Assembly (NCBI RefSeq): GCF_000332995.1
Contig: NZ_BANS01000003.1
Span: forward strand, 1-64,000
Direction of reading: 5' to 3'
From: Gordonia amicalis NBRC 100051 = JCM 11271
GTDB lineage: Bacteria > Actinomycetota > Actinomycetes > Mycobacteriales > Mycobacteriaceae
DNA length: 64,000 bases
In this document: positions 39,362-52,500 of the stretch, in pieces
Numbering within the stretch: the stretch's first letter is position 1
Layout: each line of letters starts with the position of its first letter
Made by a program: the position numbers and the translations under genes
Notes under the pieces: model-generated
The model's database searches: none
The model's input: only the letters and a program-made list of their open reading frames with translations
What the model was told of the DNA's origin: nothing

Positions 39362-40224
39362 CTAGTCGACGAAGGGCGAATTCCGAATGCCTTCTCCGGA
39401 CCCCTCACGAAATCGACTCAGACTCCATCGTTCCGTCTCGGGATCCCATCCCCGCAGCCTCACCCAGATGACCCACAAATAGGCGTAGCTGAGCGGGAGG
39501 ACCACGAACGCCTGCTTCGCGAACAGCTTCCGGTCACCTCGCGCCCAGGCGGCCCGGGGCCCGCCCAGCGCGTAGCCGACATTGCGCCACGGCGGTACCC
39601 GATAGCGGCGGGAAGAACCTTCCACGACGAGGCGGTAACTCAGCCACAGCCGACCTCCGGCCTGACGGACCGCCGCGGACATGTCGTGATCCTCGTGGAT
39701 GTCGCGACGGTCCGACAACAGGTCCCCGCGGATGGCCTCCCAGCAGGTACGGCGGATCGCGAAACACTGGCCGATGACCGCACCGGTCTCCCGCCCGCCC
39801 CTGTCGACGGCCCACTTCCGGAGCTTCTTCTCGTGCTCACGCCAGCCGGGAGCGTCGGTCATCAGGGGGAAACCGCCGATCACATCCCACTGTGCGTTCG
39901 ACTCGTCGGTGAAGAACCGCATGACGACGCTCGACCAGTCCCGGCGGGCCCTCGCGTCCGCATCGACCCGGCCGATGACGTCACCGGTCGCAGAATCGAA
40001 ACCCCGGTCTCTGGCCCGCGCCACCCCTCGCCGCTCCTCGGTGAGGAGCCGAACCGTGGGAACCGCCGCGCATACTCACCCGCCACCTCGCCGGTCCGAT
40101 CATTCGAGTCGTTGTCCACGACGATGATCTCGTCGATCGGAAGCGACTGTGCGAGGAGATGATCCAAGCAGGCAGCCAGCTCTCGCTCCTCGTCGTGGGC
40201 CGGTACGACGACGCTGAGTTTCAT
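39362..40224 (-). pseudogene. Family 2 glycosyltransferase, single-base frameshift
   Basis: The start MKLSVVVPAHDEERELAACL and IIVVDNDSNDRTGEVA are typical of GT2 enzymes using nucleotide sugars. After YARRFP the frame breaks: the - strand reads TTCCCACGG, and one extra base would restore TVRLLTEERRGVARARDRGF and join the second frame (40024 to 39362), with VIGRVDADARARRDW (DxD-like metal site) and IHEDHDMSAAVRQAGG (acceptor/base region). A hydrophobic stretch (FVVLPLSYAYLWVIWV) lies near the C-terminus. The lost base lies in the G run at 40058-40060. Restored, the enzyme has about 287 residues and could glycosylate the NRPS product or a carrier lipid. It may be inactive, or the base may be a sequencing loss. 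Confidence 0.8.
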
Positions 40225-40308
40225 GCCGCGCTCCTCTGAGGGTCTCTCGAAGCAGACCGGCGTCCCCGGTCACTCGTGCCGGAACCAGCCGGCCCGGTGT
40301 GTCGAAAC

Positions 40309-40542
40309 TCAGCCAGCCGTCTTGCCGGCCTCGTCCGCCTCCATCGCATCGATCAGGCTCTTGGGCCGCAGATCGGTCCAGTTCTCCTCGACGTACTTCA
40401 GGCAGGCCTCCCGACTATCCTCGCCGAACACCTTGGTCCAGCCGGCGGGGATGTCGGAGAAGGTCGGCCACAGCGAGTGCTGGTTCTCGTCGTTGACCAG
40501 CACGAAGAAACGGCCGTTCTCGTCATCGAAAGGATTGGTCAT
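40309..40542 (-). CDS. MbtH-family protein, first copy in NRPS cluster 2
   Basis: The 77-residue protein carries [34 protein letters not shown] and [17 protein letters not shown]. It starts 55 bases after the stop of the large NRPS gene, on the same strand. MbtH partners bind A domains and raise their solubility or activity. It is nearly identical to the second copy downstream of the glycosyltransferase gene and distinct from the cluster 1 MbtH, which has a longer tail. Confidence 0.96.
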   Translation of the reverse strand: MTNPFDDENGRFFVLVNDENQHSLWPTFSDIPAGWTKVFGEDSREACLKYVEENWTDLRPKSLIDAMEADEAGKTAG

Positions 40543-40597
40543 TCGTGTCTCCTCTTACTTGTTGTCGTCGGACCGGTTGCCGTGTTTCGACAACCCG

Positions 40598-43500
40598 TCA
40601 TGCATGTCCAGGTGAGTCGGCATCCGCTTCACGAACACCCGAGAGCGCCTGTTCGACCCGGGGACCGATCACTCCGAGCGACGCCGCATCGGTCATTCCG
40701 AGGTGGTGCGTTGCGACATCGGTGTTGTCGATCGTTCCGGACACGTGCGGCTGCCAGCTCTCGGAGATCGCGGCGGGATTCGTTTTGTCGTTCGTCGCGG
40801 TGAAGACCTGGATCGACCCGTCGAAACGCTGTGGGCGATAGTCCATCAACACCTCGGCGGACACCGCGAAGCTGTCCATCACGCGGTCGACGACGTCGTC
40901 GGCGAGCAGTCCCATTCCGGCGATCTGCGTCCGCACGATGTCGGCGACCTCTTCCGGGCTCTCGGCTTTCACCGCGTCGTCGAGGTCGAACAGGTCGCGC
41001 CAGCCGCCCAGGATGTCGGCGGTGTGGTCCGGGTTCGTCGCGGACTCCTCCTCGGCGACCACCTCGGGAGCCGGGGTCTCGCCCTCCCCCGGTGGAGCGG
41101 TGTCCATGATGCCGAGGTAGGCAACCCGTTCTCCGACGGCCTGCAGTCGCGTCGCCATCGCGTGGGCGATGATCCCGCCGATCGACCACCCGAGCAGGTG
41201 GTACGGGCCCTCCGGCTGAACCCGGCGGATCTCCTGGACGTAGCGCGCGGCGAGCTCGTGCGCGTCGGTGGCGCTGTCCTCGCCGTTGACGACGTGCGGG
41301 TCCTGGAGCCCGTAGATCGGCCGGTCGGCGATGTACGGCGCGAACCCACCGTAGAACCAGGCGAGACCACCGGCCGGATGCACACAGAACAGCGGCGGCC
41401 GCGAGCCGTCGCCGCGCAGGGTGATCAGCACGTCGTTCCCGCGGGTACTGCCCTCCTCGATACGACGGGCCAGCTCGCGAACGGTGGGATCGCTGAACAG
41501 CCAACGCAGTTCGAGCGGAAGCCCGCGGTCGTGAACCCGCGAGACGACCTGGGTCGCCGAGAGCGAGTTACCGCCGAGATCGAAGAACGACTCGGTGGCC
41601 GAGACACGGTCGACGCCGAGCACCTCGGCGAAGACCTCGGCGATGGCGCGCTCGTTGTCCGTCTCGGGTTCGACGTGGTCGACGGTCACCACGACCGGTT
41701 CCGGCAGTGCCGCCTTGTCGAGCTTGCCGACCGGCGTCATCGGGAGCGAGTCGAGGCGCGTGAGTGTCGCCGGGACCATGAAGGACGGGAGTCGTCGGCC
41801 GATGAACTCGCGGAGCTCCTCGTCGGTCACGTCCCCGGTGGTCACCAGATAGGCCGCGAGCGACGTGGCCACCGCGCCGCCGACGCCCACGACTACCGCG
41901 GAGTCGACCGCGGGATGCGCCGCGAGTGCCGATTCGATCTCGCCCAGTTCGATCCGGAGACCGCGGAGCTTGACCTGATCGTCGGTACGTCCCGAGTACG
42001 AGAGCGCGAGCGCACCGTTTGCGGATCGATTCCAGCGCACCACGTCGCCGGTGCGGTACATCCGGGAACCCTTGTCCCCGAACGGGTCCGCGACGAAACG
42101 GTCGGCCGTCAAGCCGGGCCGGTTCAGATAGCCGCGTGACAGCGGGAGGCCGGTGACGTACAGCTCACCGGGTACACCGACCGGGACCGGATGGAGACGA
42201 CTGTCGAGGACCTGCAGACCGAGTCCGGCGAGCGGCCCGCCGAGCAGGACCGGTTCGCCCGGTTCCATCGGCTCGCTGATGGTGATGCCGATCGTGGTCT
42301 CGGTGGGCCCGTACAGGTTCTGGATGCGTCGAACGGACGACCACGCGTCCTTCAACGCCTGCGGAACCGCTTCGCCGCCGACGTAGACCAGCTCGAGGGA
42401 ATCGAGTGCCTCCGGATCGAGCGTCGACAGAACGGTCGGCGTGAGGAACGTGTGCGTGACACGGTGCTCGACCATGAACTCCTCGAGCGCCGCCCCACCG
42501 ACCGCGTCGGCAGGACGGTAGGCGATGAGTCCGCCGGACGCGGTGGCGAGCAGATACTCGAGGACCGATGCGTCGAAGCTGGGCGACGCGAATCCCAGCA
42601 CCCGTGCCGGGCCGGACACCGATCCGCGCCGCATCTCCTCGCGCGCGAAGTTGGCGAGGCCGGAGTGACTGACCGACACGCCCTTGGGCCGGCCGGTCGA
42701 ACCCGAGGTGTAGATGACGTAGGCGGTGTTGTCGATCCGGGCGGGAGCGAGCCGCTCGGACTCGGACACCGGCGTCGCCGCGGAGCCCGTGAGATCGAGA
42801 CCGCCCAGGCGATACCACTCGAAGCCCTCGTCGGGCAGCGGTCCGACGGCATCCGTCGTGAGACCCAGGACGGCACCGGAATCCTCGACCATGTTCGCGA
42901 CCCGCTCGGCCGGGTAGTCGGGATCGATCGGCACGTAGCCGCCGCCGGTCTTGGCGACGGCCCAGATCGCGGTGAGCAATTCCACCGATCGCCCGATCGC
43001 CAGGGCCACCAGGGACTCCGGTCCGATGCCGCGTCCGATGAGCCAGCGCGCCAACCGATTCGACCGGGCGTCGAGCTCTTCGTAGGTGAGGGACTTGCCG
43101 GTGGCATCGACGACGGCCACCGCCTGCGGCCAGGAGCGAGCGGCCCGCTCGAAGGTCTCCGCGAGCAGTTCCGGCTGTGCGCCTCGTCCGCCCGAGACCG
43201 GGGTGAGTCGACCGCTGGTCGTGTCGTCGAGGAACAGTGCGTCGCCGACCGCCGCGTCGGCCCGGGACGTCAGCGTGTCCAGCAACTCCACCAGCCAGCC
43301 ACCGATCCGCTGGGCGGACGACTCGTCGAACAGGTCGGTGGCGTAGGTCAGCGTGGTCCGCCACGGCGCGCCAGGTTCCGGTGCCGCCGCGACGCTCACC
43401 AGGAGGTCGACCTTGGCCGGCGTGGCCGCGAGCGGCAACGGTGCGATCGCGAGATCGCCGACCGATCCGGACGGCAGGTCATCGGCGCCGGGCAGACCGC

Positions 43501-46500
43501 CGGCAGCCTGGTCGAACGTGAGCCAGACCTGGCTGAGGGGCGCGAAGGCGCCCGACCGCGCCGGCTTGAGCGCGTCGACCACGGTCTCGAACGGGACGTC
43601 GGCGTGCGCGAACGCCTCCACGTCGACGGACTTCACCCGCGAGAGCACCTCGCCGAACGACTCGGCCGGCGAGATCGGCGTCCGGAGGACGAGCGTGTTG
43701 ACGAACATGCCGACGACCCGATCCAGCTCTTCCTGACCGCGACCGGCGATCGGCGTGCCGATCGCGATGTCGTCGGTTCCGGACAGCCGCGAGAGCAACG
43801 TCGCGAGGGCGGCGTGGACCACCATGAAGTTCGTGACCCCATGGTCGTGGGCCACCGCGGCGATCCGGTCCGCGACACCGGCCGGGATCTGCACGTCGAC
43901 CCTCGCGCCTGCGCCCGACGCCGCCGTGGGCCGGGGCCGATCGGTGGGCAGGTCGATGACATCCGGCAGACCGGCGAGCTTCTCGCGCCAGTAGGCCAGC
44001 TGCGATCCGAGAACGGTGGTCGGATCATCGGGTGCACCCAGCACCTCGTGCTGCCAGAGCGCGTAGTCGGCGTATTGCACCGGCAACGGCGCGAATTCGG
44101 GTACCGCACCCGTGGTCCGGGCGACGTAGGCGGCCACCAGGTCGGCGACCAGCGGGGCAACCGACTCACCGTCGGCGGCGATGTGGTGCACGACCAGCGC
44201 GAAAACATGCTCGTCGTCGGAGATCCGCAGCACCCGCGCACGGATCGGCCACTGCCGGCTGACGTCGAAGCCGGTCATCACGTCCCGCTCCAGAGCGGCC
44301 TGATCGGTGACCTGCGTCCAGTCCAGGCGATCCGCGACCTCTGAGGCCGGGTGGATGCGTTGGAGTGGCAGGCCGTCGACCGCCGGGAAGGTGGTGCGCA
44401 ACGACTCGTGGCGCACGACGACGTCGGCCAGGGCGGCACGCAACGCCGTCAGGTCGATCGGTCCGGTCAGTCGCAGGACCGCCGGGATGTTGTATGTGGG
44501 CGACTCCCAGTCGAACTGGTTGATGAACCACATCCGCTGCTGCGCGAACGACACCGGAACGGCATCCGGCCGCGGCTCGACCGCGACGATCGGCGGCAGA
44601 CCGCGGGTTCCCGCCGCGGCCGCCGCGACCAGTTCACGAACACTGGGCGCGCCGAACACATCCCGCACGGACACGTCGACGCCCAGAGCGGCACCCGCGC
44701 GGGAGGCCAGCCGCATCGCGGACAGCGAGTTGCCACCCATGTCGAAGAAGCTGTCGGTGACACCGATCCGGTCGACGCCGAGCACCTCGGCGAAGACCTC
44801 GGCGACCCGGGCCTCCTCGTCGGTGGCCGGTGCGACGTACTCGCCGGAGGTGAATTCGGGCGCGGGCAACGACTTTCGGTCGAGCTTGCCCGCAGTGTTG
44901 AGCGGGAACTCGTCGAGCGGCATCCACACCGTGGGCCGCATGTACTCGGGCAGCGGCGTCGCGATGGCCGCCTTGACCGCGTCCAGGTCGACCGTCTCGC
45001 CGGGTGCTCCGGACACGTAGGCGACGAGGTGTTCGCCGCCGTCGGGGGCCTGGGCAACGGTCACCGCGGTGTGCACGACGCCGGGCGCCTGCGCGATCGC
45101 GGCCTCGATCTCACCGAGCTCGATCCGCTGGCCCCGGAGTTTCACCTGGAAGTCCGTCCGACCCAGGTACTCGAGCTCGCCGGAAGCATTGCGCCGCACC
45201 AGGTCACCGGTGCGGTACATCCGGGACCCGGGCTCGCCGAACGGATCCGCGAGGAACCGGTCCGCGGTCAGGTCGGGCCGGGCCGCGTAGCCGCGCGCCA
45301 ACTGGGCGCCGCCGACGTACAGCTCGCCGGGCACCCCGGACGGCACCTGGTGCAGACGCCCGTCGAGGACGTACGCCGTCGAATTCCACACCGGCACACC
45401 GATCGGCACGGTGTCACCGATCTCGTCGAGCTGCTGATACGTGATCTCGACGGCGGCCTCGGTCGGCCCGTACAGGTTGTACAGCACCGCGTCGGGCATG
45501 GCCGCGCGGGCCTCGGCGGCCACCGCGGGTGGCAGCGCCTCGCCCGTTGTGGAGAGGATCCGCAGACGATCGAGTCGGGCGAGCCGTTCGGGGCCCGCGA
45601 GTTCGAGGAACACCGACAGCATCGACGGCACGAAGTGCACCATCGTCGCGCCGGTGTCCGCGATCAGGTCGGCCAGGTACGGCGGGTCGAGGTGGCCGTC
45701 GGGCTCGGCGATGAGCAACCGCGAACCCTGCATGAGGGGACCGAACAACTCCGCGACCGAACAGTCGAAGGTGTAGGGGGTCTTGAGGACCACCATGTCG
45801 TCGGCACCGATGGGCAGTTCGTCGAGGCCCCAGCGCAATCGGTTGACCACGGCGTCGTGCGGCAGCGTCACACCCTTCGGCCGGCCCGTCGAACCGGACG
45901 TGAAGATCGTGTACGCGGCATGCTGGGGACGCAGCCGGCCACGGCGATCGGCGTCGGTGACCGGCGCGGTGTTCCCCTCGATCGGGGTCGAGGTGTCGAC
46001 CCCGATCACCTCGACGGCGTCGCCGAGGCCGGCGATCGGCTCGGGGGTCGATTGTCCGGCGTGCACGAGCGCGACTGTCGCGCCGGAGGTCTCGACCATG
46101 TACTCGGCGCGGTCGACCGGTGCGCCGGTGTCGATGGGGACGTACTGCCCACCGGCGGTGACGATCGCGTGGATCGCGACCATGAGCTCCACCGACCGCG
46201 GGATGCACACGGCCACCGCGACATCCGGACCGATCCCGGCCGCGATCAGCTGCCGGGCCAGGGTGTTGACCCGCGCCCCGAGTTCGCCGTAGGTGACGCT
46301 CCGGTCGCCGAACACGAGGGCCTCGCGATCGGGGTACTCCGCGACACTGGCAGCGAGTGCGGACGCGAGGTCCTCGGTCGGCAGTGACCTGTCGAGTCCT
46401 CGCTGCTCGGCGGTGAGTGCCGCCGCTTCCTCGGAACCGAGGATCGGCACATCGCCGACCGCCGCGTGTACGTCGAAGGTCAATCCGTCGAGCAGCGCGA

Positions 46501-49500
46501 CAAACCGTTCGGCGAGCGTGCTCACCGTCGATTCGTCGAACAGGTCCGCAGCGAAGACGACCGCGCCACCCCAGTCCCCGGTGGGCGCCGAGTTCACCAT
46601 GAACGTCAGATCCACCTGGGCCGGTGGCTCGTCGACCTCGACGCCGGAGAACACCAGGTCTCCGACCGGGAACTCGGCAGAACGTGCCGCGCCCCCCGGG
46701 TCCAGGGTGAGCATCACCTGTGCCAGCGGCGCAAAAGCCTCGCTGCGCACCGGGTTGACCGCGTCCACCACGGTCTCGAAGGGCACGTCGGCGTTCTCGA
46801 AGGCGCCCAGCGCGGCGGTCCGGGTACGTGCGACCAGGTCGACGAAGGACGCGCCGAGATCGACCTTCGACCGCAGCACCAACGTGTTGACGAACATGCC
46901 GATCAGCGGGTCGAGTTCGGGGCGACCTCGTCCGGCGATCGGGGTGGCGATGGCGATGTCGTCGGTTGCCGACATCCGCGCGAGCAGCGTCGCCAGCGCG
47001 GCGTCGAGCACCATGAACGGGGTGGCCCCGGTCCGCGTGGCCACCTCACCGATCCGCCGGGCCACGATCTCCGGGATGGCGAACTCCGCGACCCCGCCAC
47101 GACCGGTCGCGACGCGCGGCCGCGGCCGGTCGTAGGGCAGTTCCAGCAGATCGGGCATGCCGGCCAGCGCCTCGCGCCAGTATCCGAGCTGCTTGCCGAT
47201 GACGGAGCCGGCGTCCTCCGGCGAACCGAGGACCTCGTGCTGCCAGATCGCGAAATCGGCGAATTGCACACCGAGCGGTGCGAATTCGGGCGCGAACCCC
47301 TCGTGTCGTGCACTGTAGGCGGCCACCACGTCGGCGATCAGCGGACGCAGGGACTCGCCGTCGGCGGCGATGTGATGGATGACGATCGCGAGCACGTGTT
47401 CGTCGGTGCCCACCGGCCACAGCCGAACCCGGATCGGCCAGTCGACGGCCAGGTCGAACTCGGTCGTGACCGCGGCCTGGATGTCGGCCATCGATCCGGC
47501 GACATCCCAGTCGAAGCGGCCTTCGACCTCCGACGCGTCGGCCACTTCCTGGTACGGAACGCCGTCGACCGCGGGGAACCTGGTGCGCAGCACCTCATGC
47601 CGCATCGCGAGGTCGACGAAGGCGGCACGTAGCGCGGCGACGTCCAGGGGTCCGGAGAGCCGCAGCACGTTCGGGAGGTTGTAGGTGGCGCTGTCCGGTT
47701 CGAACCGGTTGATGAACCACATCCGCTGCTGCGCGAACGACAGCGGAACACGATCGGGGCGCGGCGCGACGGCGGTGATCGGCGGTAGCGCCGGACTCCG
47801 TCCCGCGACCGCCTCGACGAGTTCACGGACCGAGGGCGCGTCGAACACGTCGCGGACACGGACCTCGGCATCCAGGGCGGCCGACACCCGCGCGGCCAGC
47901 CTGGCCGCGTTGAGCGACGTACCGCCGAGGTCGAAGAAGGACTCGGTGACGCTGACCTTCTCGACGCCGAGGATGTCGGCGAAGACCGCCGCGACCGCTT
48001 CCTCCTCCGGTCCGACCGGAGCGACGTACTCGACACCGCTGAGATCCGGTGCGGGCAAACGCTCCCGGTCGACCTTGCCCGCCGCATTGACCGGCATGTC
48101 GTCGAGCAGCGTCCACACCGCAGGACGCATGAAGGGGAGCAGATGGTCGGCGGCGTGGCCGCGCAGTGCGGTCACCGTGACGTCGGTGTCGGCGGTGACG
48201 TAGGCGACGAGACTCTGCGCGCCGGTGGGGGTCTCGAGGACCGTGACGACGACCTCGCGGACACCTGGCGCGGACGCGATCACCGACTCGATCTCGCCGA
48301 GTTCGATGCGCTGGCCGCGCAGCTTGACCTGGAAGTCGATGCGCCCGAGATATTCGATCTGACCGTCGGCACGCCAGCGCACGGTGTCGCCGGTCCGGTA
48401 CATCCGCGAACCGGCGGGTCCGCTCGGATCGGCGACGAACCGCTCGGCGGTCAGGCCCGGGCGGCCGATGTAGCCGCGGGCGATCTGGATGCCGCCGAGG
48501 TAGAGCTCGCCGGGCACGCCGACCGGTACCGGATGCAGTCGCGCGTCGAGGATCTGGGCGGTGCCGTGCGGGGTCGGGACACCGATGGGCACCGTCGACA
48601 GTCCCGAACCCACTTCGGCGATGGTCGAGTAGATGACGGTCTCGGTCGGCCCGTACTGGTTGTGGAGGGCGGCCTGCGGCCAGACCCGGTGCATGGCGTC
48701 GGCCAGCGCGGGTGCGAGCGCCTCGCCGCCGAGCTGCACGGTCCGCACCGATCGCATCGCCGCGAAATCCTCGTCGGACAGTTCGCCGAGCATCAGCGAG
48801 AGCATCGACGGCACCATCATGATCGAGGTGACCCGATGCCGGATCACGTAGTCCCGCAACGCCCATGGGTCACGTTGCTGACCCTGTCCGACGATGACGA
48901 GTGTGCCCTGGCTGATGACCGGTCGGAACAGGTCGAGCACCGACGGATCGAAGGTGAAGTCGAGGACGGCCAGAACCACGTCGGCCGAGGTGAATTCGTG
49001 GTCGAGGTGATCGGCGTGCAGCGTCGCCATCGCCGCACGGTGAGACACGGTGACGCCCTTCGGCTTACCCGTCGAACCCGAGGTGAAGATGGTGTACATC
49101 GCGTGGTCGACGTGCAGCGGGGAGGTGCGGTCGGCATCGGTGATGGTCGACGTGTCGCCCGCCAGGGGCGCCGATGCGTCCACCTCGACGACCCTCACGG
49201 TCTCCGGCGCGACGCGGTCGGCGGCCTCACGCGCGTGCGCCGAGACCACGAGCACGTCCGCACCGGTGGCGTCGAGGATGTAGCGGACCCGCTCCGCCGG
49301 TGCGTCGAGGCCCACGGGCACGAAATGTCCGCCGGCGGCGATGACCGCGTGCGAGGCGATCACCATCTCGATCGACCTCGGCAGCGAGATCGCGACCGGC
49401 ACGTCGGGGCCGACGCCGAGGCCGATCAACCGGCGCGCAAGCGCATTGGTCCGGTCGGTCAGTTCTTCGTAGTCGACGGAGCGGTCACCGTCGATGACCG

Positions 49501-52500
49501 CGGTGGAGTGCAGGAACGACGGCTCGACCCTTTCCACCAGGTCGGCGAGGGTTCCCGTCCCGAGTCCCTGTTCGCGAGACGTCGTCGATCCCGACCACTC
49601 CTCGATGCGGGAGCGTTCGTCGGCATCGAGGAGTTCGATGTCGCCGATCAGGGCCTCCGGTGCGGTCACGACCGCGGACAGCACCCGGATCAGTCGATCG
49701 GCGGTCGCGCGGACCGTCGACTCGTCGAAGAGATCGGTCGCGTAGGTGACCGAACCCGACCAGGGATCTCCGGCGGGCGCGGTGTGGACACCGAAGCCGA
49801 GGTCGACCTTGGCGAGGGTGGGGCCGCCGTCGAACGGGGAGACGACCAGTCCGTTCGGCAGTTCTGCGGACCGCCGGCCCGCGCCCTGTTCGACGCTCAA
49901 CCACACCTGCGTCAGCGGCGCGAATGCCGCACTGCGGACGGGGTCGACCGCTTCGACGACCGATTCGAAGGCGACGTCGGCGTGTGCGAAGGCGGCCAGG
50001 TCCGTGTCGCGGATGTCGGCGAGCAGTTCGGTGAAGGTCGCGGAGCCGTCGACCCGCGAACGCAGGACGAGGGTGTTGACGAACATGCCGATGAGCGGCT
50101 CGAGTTCGCGCTGGCCGCGTCCGGCGAACGGCGACCCGATGGCGAGATCGTCGCTGCCCGACAGACGAGCGAGTACGACCGCCAGGGCGGCGTGCACGAC
50201 CATGTACGGGGTGACGCCCCGCTGCGCGGCGAGTTTCGTGATGCCGTCGGCGATCTCGGCGGGGATGGCGAAGTCGGCCTGCGCGCCGCGACCGGTGGCG
50301 GTCTGCGGGCGCGGCCGATCCGTCGGCAACTCCAGCACGTCCGGCAGACCCGCGAGCTGCTCGGTCCAGTACGCGAGCTGCCGGCCGACCACCGACGCCG
50401 GATCGTCCGGCGAACCGAGTACCTCGCGCTGCCACAGCGCGAAGTCGGCGTAGGACACCTCGAGCGGTGCGAAGACCGGCGACTCGCCGGTCGATCGCGC
50501 GAGGTAGGCGGTGACCAGATCGGAGACCAGCGGCGCAAAGGACTCACCGTCGGAGGCGATGTGGTGCATCACCACCGCGACCACGTGCTCCCTCGGGGCG
50601 GCCTCCCAGATACGGACTCGCACAGGCCATTCGCGCGCCAGCACGAATCCGCTCGACACCGCCGCCTCGATGTCGGCGACCGAGCCGACGTGCCGCACGT
50701 CCAGATGCTCGGCGATCTCGGAGACCTCGTGCACCAGCTGGAACGGCGTGCCGTCGGCGTCCGGGAACGTCGTCCGGAGCGTCTCGTGCCGGGACACGAC
50801 GTCGCCCATCGCGGTGCGCAGCGCCGCGACGTCGAGATCGCCGCTGACCCGCAGGACCACCGGGATGTTGTACATGCCGCTGGCCGGGTCGAGCTTGTTG
50901 ATGAACCACATCCGCTGCTGCGCATACGACAGCGGGATGAGTTCGGGGCGGGGCCTAACGCGAACGACCGGCGGCAACGCCGGGGCCGCACCAGCGGTCT
51001 TAGTGACGAGTTCGCGCACACTGGAGGCGTCGAAGACATCCCGCACCGATACCTCGACACCCAACGCCGCCGACACCCGCGCAGCCAGACGTGCCGCCAA
51101 CAGCGAGTTACCGCCCAGATCGAAGAACGACTCGGTCACACCGACCCGCTCGAGGCCCAACAGTTCGACGTAGACCGCGGCCACTGTCTCTTCGGCCGGG
51201 GATGCCGGAGCCACATACTCCGCCTCGACGAACTCCGGTTCAGGCAACGCTTTACGATCCAGTTTTCCGTTGTGGTTCAGCGGCAACCGCTCCACCGCGA
51301 CCACCGCATCAGGAACCATGTAACCGGGCACGTGCTCGGCCATCGCCGACCGCACCGCAGCCGTGTCTAGGTCCTCACCGGCTCCCACGACGAGGTAACC
51401 GACCAGCTGATCTCCGCGCACCGCGTCGGTAATCACCCGCGCCGCAGCCGCAGCCGCCGTCGGTAACGCCGCTAGCAGCGCCGCCTCGATCTCACCGAAC
51501 TCAATCCGGAAACCACGCAACTGCACCTGCGCGTCACCACGACCGAGGTACTCGATATCGTCACCGATCCGCCGCGCACGGTCACCGGTCCGATACATCC
51601 GCGACCCATCACCAGCAAACGGATCAGCCACGAACCGGGTCGCCGACAACCCCGGACGCTTCAAGTAACCGGCGGCCAGCTGCCCACCGGTCACATACAT
51701 CTCCCCCGGCACACCCTCAGGCACCGGATGCAGCCGGTCATCGAGGATGTGAATCCCCAACGACGCCAACGGACGACCGATCAACGACGCATCGGTACCA
51801 GCCACCAGATCCCGGTCCAGCGCACGGAAACTCACATGCACCGTGGTCTCGGTGATGCCGTACATGTTCACCAACCGCGCCGAATCCGACGGATCCTCAT
51901 CGAACCAACGACGCACCTGATCGAAACTCAGCGCCTCACCACCGAAGACCACATACCGCAACGCCAGATCACGATCGGCCTCGCGACGGGCATCGATCAA
52001 CTGATAGAACGCCGACGGCGTCTGACTCAACACCGTCACCCGCTCAGCCGCCAACAAATCCACGAATGCCCGCGGATCCCTTGCCAACTCCCGATCCACA
52101 ATCAGCAGTCGCGCACCGGTCAGCAGCGGGCCCCACATCTCCCACACCGAGAAGTCGAATGCATACGAGTGGAACATCGTCCACACATCCGACGCCAAGA
52201 ACTCGAAATCGGTTGCAGCGGTGTCCATCAACGTCACCACATCACGATGAGTGATCTCCACACCCTTCGGCCGTCCCGTCGACCCCGACGTGTAAATCAC
52301 ATAAGCGCGTGCATCCGCCGGCACCCTGACCTGTGCCCATGAACCCGAAACCCGTTCACCAGCAAGCACTTCCACATCGACAACCTGCGCCGAAACCGGC
52401 AGACGCCGCCACAGAGAATGACCGGACGACGACGCATCACCGATCACCACCGACACCTCGGCATCGGACACGATGAACGACAACCGTTCCACAGGATTGC

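Noticed and set aside
48143-51370. Long open frame of over 1,000 codons antisense to NRPS 2
   Set aside because: High GC gives long antisense frames; its composition is Arg/Asp/Gly-rich, matches no family, and the other strand carries clear NRPS motifs.
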